This document shows, piece by piece, positions 15,019-21,167 of a stretch of DNA of 21,167 nt. Position numbers and translations under genes: made by a program. The stretch's first letter is position 1, and the number at the start of each line of letters is the position of its first letter. Below the pieces are notes generated by a model. That model was given only the letters and a program-made list of their open reading frames with translations. It was not told the DNA's origin and searched no databases. This DNA comes from a virus: positions 1 to 21,167 of IMG/VR virus record IMGVR_UViG_3300035180_001333; one strand, written 5' to 3'.

Positions 15019-16506
15019 ATGGCAGACATGAGTGTCCAAAGTAAAGCTGGCTGGGGTGCAGACGCCCAAGATGTCGGAGTAAAGCCGCTCCCTCTTCCGC
15101 TGACCGTGCAGCAGCAGCAACTTCAGCTCGCCCGCAAGCAGCAGCTCGTTCAAGCCCTCATGGGGCAGCAGTTGCAGGACAAGGGCGGGACGCAGATGGC
15201 TGGCCGCATCGCCGTCAAGAAATCGCCATTTGAAGCACTGTCACAGGCACTGTCCGCCGGACTGCTTGCCAACAAGCAGAAGGAACTTGACGACAAGGGG
15301 ATGAAGATCGGCGAGGACTATAACGCACTTGGTCGGCAGGAAATGCAGAAGTACCTCGACACCGCGAACGGGTATCAGATGCGCGGGAACGACTCGCTCC
15401 CCACGGGACAGAGTGGACCCGTCGTGCCACAGGACAGTGAGGACTTTGTCCCCGGGAAGTGGATCGATGGTGACCCCATGCGCGCCATGACTGAAGGGCT
15501 GATGGCCCAAAATGCTGATGTCCGCGCCATCATGGCGGAGAAGCAGAAGCAGTGGGACTTGATGAACCGGATGATGCGCGAGAAGGGGATGGAAGGGCTG
15601 TCGAACCAGGGCAAGGTGCAGGCGGCGAACACGGGGACTCTGCAGGGAGCTCTGGTGAAGGCGGAACCTTATGAACAGCTTGATCCGGATAAGATCCTGA
15701 TGCAGAATGGGCAGGTTGTTCCTAAGGGAACTTTGCCGCAGTTCACGCAGACTAGGGGAGCTAATGGTTCCATAGAACAGGTTAGTCCGCAAACCAACAG
15801 TAACAAGAATGTTGGTATGCAGAACTCCAACACCAACAACGCCAATTTCGTCATGGAGAGTACTGCTGCGAAGAACACGGCAGACCTGCAAAAGTCTGCC
15901 ATTGATGAGGCGCGCAAGCAGATCAAGGAATCCACAGCATCTTTGTCGGCAAATAGGCAGGCACAAGCCGCCCTCGCCAACGGAGCCATGACTGGTGTCC
16001 TGCAGCCACAACGCCTTGCGGCTGCCAGCCTCGCGCAGCAGCTTAACCCCAACCTCTCTGCGAAGGAACTTGCGGCGACTGGTGCCCTTTCCACCGCCTT
16101 GAGCGAAGGGACACTGCAGCAGTTGGCCCACGACGGCGCGCTTTCCACTGATCCCGGCATGCGCCCCAATGTGCAGTCGTTGCAGATGGCTCTGCAGGCT
16201 GCTGGTGGTCGTGACCTTTCCACCAACAAAGAAGTTATCGCGGCGGGCCTCAAGGTCGCGGCGGGTCTGCACAACGAGCGGATTCAGCAGGCCAATGCGG
16301 CACTGGAAGCGCAGGCGGCGCAGGTTGGCAAGGTGAACCCGGAAGCGGCTGGGATTATCCGCAGTTTCAAGAGCAGCGCAATTCCGGTTGGGGGACAGGG
16401 GCAGGGACAGGTTCCAGGGGCAACTCAACCAACGACTGCGCCCGCTCCCGCTCCCTCCAACAACATGCGGTACAATCCGCGTACCAAGCAGTTAGACCCG
16501 ATGTAA
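15019..16506 (+). CDS. Probable internal virion protein, Gln-rich
   Basis: A 495-residue protein with GGGAGG before ATG 15019, starting 21 bases after the previous stop. It has Gln-rich helices near the N-terminus (QQQQLQLARKQQLVQALMGQQ split at about 33-53), a charged middle, a long Asn-rich low-complexity part (around SNTNNANF), and Ala/Gln-rich helices toward the end. The last 30 residues are Pro/Ala-rich. No enzyme motif is visible. Placement between two other low-complexity proteins and before the tail fibres matches the second ejection protein of P22/T7-like genomes. I cannot identify the family from sequence alone. Confidence 0.55.
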   Translation: MADMSVQSKAGWGADAQDVGVKPLPLPLTVQQQQLQLARKQQLVQALMGQQLQDKGGTQMAGRIAVKKSPFEALSQALSAGLLANKQKELDDKGMKIGEDYNALGRQEMQKYLDTANGYQMRGNDSLPTGQSGPVVPQDSEDFVPGKWIDGDPMRAMTEGLMAQNADVRAIMAEKQKQWDLMNRMMREKGMEGLSNQGKVQAANTGTLQGALVKAEPYEQLDPDKILMQNGQVVPKGTLPQFTQTRGANGSIEQVSPQTNSNKNVGMQNSNTNNANFVMESTAAKNTADLQKSAIDEARKQIKESTASLSANRQAQAALANGAMTGVLQPQRLAAASLAQQLNPNLSAKELAATGALSTALSEGTLQQLAHDGALSTDPGMRPNVQSLQMALQAAGGRDLSTNKEVIAAGLKVAAGLHNERIQQANAALEAQAAQVGKVNPEAAGIIRSFKSSAIPVGGQGQGQVPGATQPTTAPAPAPSNNMRYNPRTKQLDPM

Positions 16507-16524
16507 CCACGGGGAGGTTCTCAT

Positions 16525-19050
16525 ATGGATGTCACACTTCCCAGTGGGCGCGTTGTCTACGGCTTCCCGGATAAGCCGGATGCACTGGACATGGCTTCCC
16601 TGCACACCGAAGCGGAAAAGGATCAACTACTTGCAAAGGCGGCGGGGGTATCTCTTCCCGCTGATTCAAGTCCCCTTTCCCGCAACACTACCCCAAGCAC
16701 CCCCTACGCGGGTTCCCCGGAGCAGTTAAACGAGCAATCTTCCGGGGTATGGGTCGGGATGTCCCCACTGGAAAAGGTGAAGGATGTGGTAAAGGTGCCG
16801 CTCGCCGGTATCACCCAAGCGGTCGAATCCCCGAAAACCATTCCGCTGAACCTTGCCGGAATCGCTGCCAGCGGCCTCGCTAAGGGCGCGGACATGGTTG
16901 GGCTTTCGCAGAATGGGGACTGGGAACAGAAGGTGGACCGTTTCCGCAGCGATATGAACCACATGCATGCGCAGGAGAACGCGGATATCACACCGAAGAC
17001 GGGAATACTGCAGCGCGGGGCCGATGTAGTCGGTGGCGCGGCGGGCGCGGCGATGGTTCCGGTTCCGGGGTTGAACCTGAAGTATGCCATGCCGCTTGGA
17101 GCCGCCGCCGTAACCGGCGCGGAAGGCGTAGGCGCGCTTGACAATCCGCAGGGGATTTTCGGCTCCCCCGATGCGGATCAAAACCCGTACATGAAAATGG
17201 GAACTGCCGGTCTTCTCGGCATGGGAGGCCCGCTTGCCGTTTATGGTGTGCGCGCAGCTATCCCTGGCAGTACTCTCCAGAAGCAACGCGCCTTGGCTGA
17301 CTTCCCCAAGGCTGGTGCAACCTCTGCCCAGATGGAGAGCGCTATCCCCTTGATGCGGGAAGCTGAGCGTCAAGGTATGCCCATCACTATGCCTCAGGCT
17401 TTTGGTGGCGGCGAAAAGAACATCTTCTCCCCGATGCAGGAATACGCGGCGTCGCTGAAGAATGCTCTTACTCGACGCACTCTCGCCAATCAAGGTGAAC
17501 GTATCCCGCAGATACTCGACCAAGGTGTTCCGGGATCCGCCAGCCCTGGGCTTATGACGCAGAGTCCTTGGTCGTTGGGGGAAGAGCAGGGAGCCCATGA
17601 CCTCTCTGCGCAGACTCGTTTCGCCGCCAATCAGTTCCATAAGTCCATGGGCAGTGATGCGGGGATGGCGGCAAAGGAGGCTGCTTCTCGGCAACCCAAC
17701 GCTCCCGTGTCGCAGGAAGCACTGGCGGACTTGGATGCGCAGCTTGCCGCTCTGCAGAAGCAACACCCCACCAACGATGAAGCGCAGAAGGCCCTGGGTG
17801 CCCTGCGCGGAAAGTTGGTTGATCCGAAGTGGAAGGCGTGGAAGGCTGAGCAGGATACGGCGGCGGCTAATCCACTTGTGCCGACCTCTACCTATTCCGA
17901 CGAATACCTGCAAGCCGCTAAAAACATGCAGCTTGACCCCAGTGACCCCAAGATGCAGGCTTTGGGGGAGAAGGGTGGACTCGACACAGCTCCGAAGACG
18001 AAACTACTGGAAGCTGAACCTACCCCCGAACCGCCCAAGTACCTCGACAATCAGACGGTTTTGGGCGAGGGCTGGCGCACGACCAAGAACAGACTGGGCG
18101 GGTTCACTTCTACCGAACCTAATGCAGTCACAAAGGAAACTAATAAGTGGTTGACGGAAGCGGAGAATGCCTGGAAGAGCACCATCTATCCAGAAGCTCC
18201 GAAACTGGAAGCAGGGACAGCAGCTGCTCGCGGGGTCAACCTCGCCAACGATCCCAACCGCATTTCTCATGTGCTGGACTTTACGGGAAAGGAGACTGGG
18301 ACTGCTCCCGTTAACAACTCCCTCCCGGGTATGGTGCGGGATAACAACAACATCCCCGTGGGGGATACCCTGCAAGGCCCAGTGAGTCAAACCGCGGCTA
18401 ACCTGAATAAGGGGATGAACTATGCGCAGTCGCACATGGATCCCCTGGACCTCGCGGCCTCCCCGTACAACCCCAACATCGTAGCGGACTCCAACACGAC
18501 TTATCTGGCGCAGGTGCTTCGCGAATTGCAGCAGACCTCGCCGAGTCGCCGCGCTGACGTAGCGGTGGACAAGATGGGGAACTTCAATGGAATTCCTGAT
18601 GCCAAGGGATTGCTGGTCCATGAGTTGGCCCGCAATGCCTCCGCGTTCTCCCCCGGCACCGACCTAGAGGAGCTGGCGAAGAGTGTGGACATCCCGGAAC
18701 TGACGAAGAAGATGCAGGTTATCGCAGCCGCCCGCGACCGTACCGGGGAGTCACTTCCCGTGCAGTTGAAGGACTTGCAGCGTGGCAGTTCCCCCGCATT
18801 GGTGGACTCTGTAGGTCAGTCTTGGCTCAACAGTCCTCTTTACAAAACTGGTCTCTACGCGAAGGGATTGAACCAAGAGGCTATTGCCAAATGGATTGAC
18901 CAGAGCATCCATACGCCAGATGGTATACGGGACTTGGGGAAATACCTCGACATGGCTCCCGACAAAATGCGAGCTGCCATACTCGCGGATACTGTATCGG
19001 GATTGTCGGCTTCGCGGAATCAGGGAAGAGAAGATACCAGTAGAAAGTAA
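16525..19050 (+). CDS. Large internal virion/ejection protein (841 aa)
   Basis: An 841-residue protein with GGGGAGG before ATG 16525. The N-terminus VTLPSGRVVYGFPDKPD resembles the short 'LP-G-VV-PD' start found on large phage internal proteins. Two Gly/Ala-rich hydrophobic segments at about 168-205 and 226-248 (MGTAGLLGMGGPLAVYGV) could enter membranes. The middle and C-terminal parts are mostly soluble helices. I see no lytic transglycosylase motif (no clear ES...GLMQ), unlike some internal proteins, so it may lack peptidoglycan cleavage. It is the largest gene in the window and closes the internal-protein block. The channel-forming role is inferred from position, length and hydrophobic segments. 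Confidence 0.6.
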   Translation: MDVTLPSGRVVYGFPDKPDALDMASLHTEAEKDQLLAKAAGVSLPADSSPLSRNTTPSTPYAGSPEQLNEQSSGVWVGMSPLEKVKDVVKVPLAGITQAVESPKTIPLNLAGIAASGLAKGADMVGLSQNGDWEQKVDRFRSDMNHMHAQENADITPKTGILQRGADVVGGAAGAAMVPVPGLNLKYAMPLGAAAVTGAEGVGALDNPQGIFGSPDADQNPYMKMGTAGLLGMGGPLAVYGVRAAIPGSTLQKQRALADFPKAGATSAQMESAIPLMREAERQGMPITMPQAFGGGEKNIFSPMQEYAASLKNALTRRTLANQGERIPQILDQGVPGSASPGLMTQSPWSLGEEQGAHDLSAQTRFAANQFHKSMGSDAGMAAKEAASRQPNAPVSQEALADLDAQLAALQKQHPTNDEAQKALGALRGKLVDPKWKAWKAEQDTAAANPLVPTSTYSDEYLQAAKNMQLDPSDPKMQALGEKGGLDTAPKTKLLEAEPTPEPPKYLDNQTVLGEGWRTTKNRLGGFTSTEPNAVTKETNKWLTEAENAWKSTIYPEAPKLEAGTAAARGVNLANDPNRISHVLDFTGKETGTAPVNNSLPGMVRDNNNIPVGDTLQGPVSQTAANLNKGMNYAQSHMDPLDLAASPYNPNIVADSNTTYLAQVLRELQQTSPSRRADVAVDKMGNFNGIPDAKGLLVHELARNASAFSPGTDLEELAKSVDIPELTKKMQVIAAARDRTGESLPVQLKDLQRGSSPALVDSVGQSWLNSPLYKTGLYAKGLNQEAIAKWIDQSIHTPDGIRDLGKYLDMAPDKMRAAILADTVSGLSASRNQGREDTSRK

Positions 19051-19063
19051 TGGATTGGATTAG

Positions 19064-19100
19064 ATTGGCACAAGTAATCCCGATTATTGTTCCCAATTAA
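19064..19100 (+). promoter_or_regulatory. AGTAATC element, copy 4
   Basis: ATTGGCA (19064-19070), AGTAATCCCGATTATT (19073-19088) and GTTCCCAATTAA (19089-19100) follow the same layout as copies 1 and 2, with 21 of 28 positions equal to copy 1 and no gap. It fills the 61-base gap between the large internal protein and the tail-fibre gene and ends right at the ribosome binding site. A promoter giving separate control of the receptor-binding genes is a plausible reading. Confidence 0.45.
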
Positions 19101-19111
19101 AAGGAGCTACC

Positions 19112-20062
19112 ATGTCCTACGATGGTTCAGGCACTTACTCTCTCCCCTCCCCGCAATATCCTGCGGTCTCCGGGGCACTGATTAAAGCCGCGGACTACAA
19201 TACCATTCTGATGGACCTTGCCGCCGCGTTGTCGGCGTGCATGGTGCGCGATGGACAGTCTGTTGCCACCGGCTCGTTTAGCATGGGCGGGAAGAAGATC
19301 ACAGGGTTGGCGGCGGGATCCGTGGCCGGAGATGCGGTGCGGTATGAGCAGTTGACCGCAGTCATCACAGCGGCCCTCGCGGCACTGGGAGCTCTTACCC
19401 CCTCCGCCGATAAGTTCCCTTATTTCACAGGAGCTTCGACCGCTGACATGCTCACCATCGTCGCTGCGATTCGAGCGGTGCTGGCCAGCGCGGATGTTGC
19501 GGCAATGCGCAGCAACATGGGCGTGGCCTATGGCACGACGGCGGGAACGGTGGCGGAGGGTAATCACCTGCACAGCGGAGTGTACGAGCCCGCCGACGCC
19601 ACAATACTGAAAACCGCGGCTATCGGAGTTACGGTTCAGGGTTATGATGCGACTACGCTTAAAGCTGCGGCTATTGGCACTACCGTCCAGGCTTATGACG
19701 CCAACACCATGAAGTCTAATGTGGTGACAGCGCGTACTCGGGCTCACCTCTTTACCCCTGTCGGGGTGATCGCAGCCGCAGGCGGTGCACTTGCCATCGA
19801 CTGCGACCTGCACGAGGAATGCTACATCACCTTGGCAGAAACTACGACGACCGTTGGGCAGGCCAGCAACCAAGCCCGTGGCAAGTACGTGGTACTCGAA
19901 GTCACCGGGACCACTGGAAAGTCACTGGCCTGGAACTCCAATTGGCGGGTAGACGGCGCGGCCTGCACCATCGCGGCCCCGGCCAACGGGGTGAAGGACA
20001 TACACTGCTTCCGCTCCGATGGCACGGCAATGATCTACATCGGCAGCAAGTGGGCGGTGTAA
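19112..20062 (+). CDS. Tail fibre protein
   Basis: A 316-residue protein with AAAAGGAG before ATG 19112. The N-terminus SYDGSGTYSLPSPQYPAVSG followed by IKAADYNTILMDLAAALS and SMGGKKITGL is the familiar virion-anchoring start of many podovirus tail fibres. The middle contains two and a half tandem units (DATILKTAAIGVTVQGY and its near copy, residues 162-202) that recur in tail fibres of many phages. The C-terminal third is beta-rich (YVVLEVTGTTGKSLAW) and ends MIYIGSKWAV, a likely trimeric tip. It should sit at the tail and contact the host surface. It begins a new block, preceded by an AGTAATC element, and its stop is one base before the next start. Confidence 0.8.
   Translation: MSYDGSGTYSLPSPQYPAVSGALIKAADYNTILMDLAAALSACMVRDGQSVATGSFSMGGKKITGLAAGSVAGDAVRYEQLTAVITAALAALGALTPSADKFPYFTGASTADMLTIVAAIRAVLASADVAAMRSNMGVAYGTTAGTVAEGNHLHSGVYEPADATILKTAAIGVTVQGYDATTLKAAAIGTTVQAYDANTMKSNVVTARTRAHLFTPVGVIAAAGGALAIDCDLHEECYITLAETTTTVGQASNQARGKYVVLEVTGTTGKSLAWNSNWRVDGAACTIAAPANGVKDIHCFRSDGTAMIYIGSKWAV
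19595..19717 (+). repeat. Tandem 51-base coding repeat in tail fibre
   Basis: Two 51-base units (19595-19645 and 19646-19696) encode 17-residue repeats with 13 of 17 residues identical, followed by a partial third unit (19697-19717). The DNA differs more than the protein, mostly at third positions, so the repeat is old and kept by selection. Unit number could vary among relatives. Confidence 0.85.
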
Positions 20063-20063
20063 C

Positions 20064-21167
20064 ATGGGCAGCATTAACCCACGCTGGTTTTTCGGAGTTG
20101 CCGCAAGCTATCTCTTCGGGGATGGCACCTACAGCGGCAACATCATCCAGGGCGGCAGTGTGCTGCAACCGCAGACATACCACGCCGCCGGGTCAGATAT
20201 TGCCGCAACAGGCACTCCGACTTATGAAGGTGGGTCTATTTACGGCGGCACAATGAGCCTATTGTGGGATGGAAACAACTCATCGTATTTTTCTATCAAC
20301 AGTGACCCTGCGAATGCTTTTGATTGGGACTTTGGCGCTCCAGTTGCCATGAACAAGGTTGTGATGAGCATAAACGCAGGCTCTTACAATATGTATTGCA
20401 AGGCGCAATACGCTGACAGTGCTGGGGCTTGGGTAGACGCATCGAGCGCGACAACGGTGCCACTAGGGGCATCTTATACGACAATAGACCTCAGTTCATA
20501 TGGCTCTCATCGTTACTGGAGATTGAGACAGACAACGCAAAACTATTTCCAGTTCACAACCGTGCAATGGTATACCGATATTGCCACACAGAACGCCATC
20601 GTCATCACCGGAGCCGCCACTGTGGCCCCGGATGCCGTAACAGGTGCGGCGGCGTTCTCCTGTCAGAACCTGGTGCTGGATGGAGCCTCGGCTTCGTTGG
20701 CCCCTAGCACCAACTGTAAGGGGCTGGTCGGATTCGTTGCTGGCTCCATCACGCTCCGTAACGGCGCGAAACTCAACACCGACAAGCTGGGCAAGGCCGG
20801 GAACTTCGGAAACCTTACGGTGCTCGACCTCGTGCCGCAGAGCATCAAGCGCAAGCTCAAGCCCTCCCTGGCGTCCTTCGTGGTGCAGGGCGAGGGCGCT
20901 GGCGGTGGTCTGGGCGGAAACAACGCGTCTGGTGGAACGTCCAACGCCGGTGCTGGCGCGACGGCGACGGCGTTGCAAACCGCCGGTGGTGGTGGTGGTG
21001 CTGGCTCGAACAACGCGGCTGGTTATCCGGGAGCTGGCGGTGCTGGTGGCAAGGGTGGTCCGTGCTCCGGTGGCGCTGGCGGTGGCGGCTCTGGTGGGCC
21101 GCAGGGCACTCCTGGGTACACCGGATATCCCGCTGGCGACTACGGTGGCCCTGGTGGCAACGCCCAG
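20064..21167 (+). CDS. Tail-associated protein with discoidin-like domain and glycine-rich tract (partial)
   Basis: Starting at ATG 20064, one base after the tail-fibre stop, the frame stays open for 368 codons to the window end. Residues about 65-172 (LLWDGNNSSYFS ... FDWDFG ... SHRYWRLRQT) look like an F5/8 type C (discoidin-like) beta-sandwich, a fold that commonly binds sugars. From residue about 276 the protein becomes Gly-rich (GAGGGLGGNNASGG, GGGGGAGSNNAAG), which in phage adhesins can form packed polyglycine-helix bundles carrying receptor-specific loops. Together these suggest a receptor-binding or tail-tip protein. The ribosome binding site is weak, so it likely depends on coupling to the tail-fibre gene. 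The C-terminus is missing, so the final domain is unknown. Confidence 0.7.
   Translation, partial: MGSINPRWFFGVAASYLFGDGTYSGNIIQGGSVLQPQTYHAAGSDIAATGTPTYEGGSIYGGTMSLLWDGNNSSYFSINSDPANAFDWDFGAPVAMNKVVMSINAGSYNMYCKAQYADSAGAWVDASSATTVPLGASYTTIDLSSYGSHRYWRLRQTTQNYFQFTTVQWYTDIATQNAIVITGAATVAPDAVTGAAAFSCQNLVLDGASASLAPSTNCKGLVGFVAGSITLRNGAKLNTDKLGKAGNFGNLTVLDLVPQSIKRKLKPSLASFVVQGEGAGGGLGGNNASGGTSNAGAGATATALQTAGGGGGAGSNNAAGYPGAGGAGGKGGPCSGGAGGGGSGGPQGTPGYTGYPAGDYGGPGGNAQ

Noticed and set aside
14209-15153. A leftward 314-codon frame opposite the internal protein
   Set aside because: It spans two well-started rightward genes and the gap between them, and has a composition expected of an antisense shadow.
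19064-19084. Possible sigma54 promoter (TTGGCAC before the tail fibre)
   Set aside because: The -24-like TGGCAC is present but no TTGC-type -12 element follows at the required spacing.

Overview
The window reads as the virion-structure (late) module of a tailed bacteriophage or prophage, most likely with a short tail (podovirus-type). The order on the + strand is small terminase, large terminase, long portal protein, zinc-ribbon protein, scaffold-like protein, major capsid protein, a probable decoration protein, a helix-hairpin-helix/coiled-coil protein, head-tail adaptor-like protein, tail-nozzle-like protein, GNAT acetyltransferase, three large low-complexity proteins of the internal/ejection type, then tail-fibre genes. 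There is no tape-measure, tail-tube, sheath or baseplate gene in the window, which is why a podovirus plan (P22/T7-like logic) is inferred. No integrase, repressor, lysis or replication gene is visible, so lifestyle cannot be decided. Third codon positions are G/C-rich and ribosome binding sites are ordinary GGAGG types, so the host is a GC-rich bacterium with canonical initiation; the sequence does not let me name it.

Region 1-238 holds the start of a leftward gene that runs off the window. Positions 239-952 are a divergent control region with a leftward sigma70-like promoter, a rightward sigma70-like promoter with a perfect TTGACA, several related dyads built on TAGTAATC, and a T10-A-T10 tract. 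Positions 953-1596 are a small two-gene unit (158 and 50 codons of unknown function) with its own promoter and a good intrinsic terminator at about 1617-1648. A second non-coding stretch, 1650-2124, carries another copy of the dyad element and a sigma70-like promoter for the terminase genes.

From 2125 onward genes are tightly packed, all rightward, often with stop/start overlaps (TAATG at 11640 and 13247) or a start directly after the preceding stop. DNA packaging (TerS, TerL, portal) comes first, then head assembly (scaffold, capsid, decoration), then the neck and nozzle, then proteins expected to be ejected into the cell, then receptor-binding proteins. The last gene, with a discoidin-like domain followed by a glycine-rich tract, is cut by the window end.

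The most unusual signal is the recurring AGTAATC-type element. It occurs in intergenic DNA ahead of successive gene blocks (about 646, 2018, a weak copy at 9378, and 19073), with related dyads in the divergent region. It may be a phage-specific promoter or operator.
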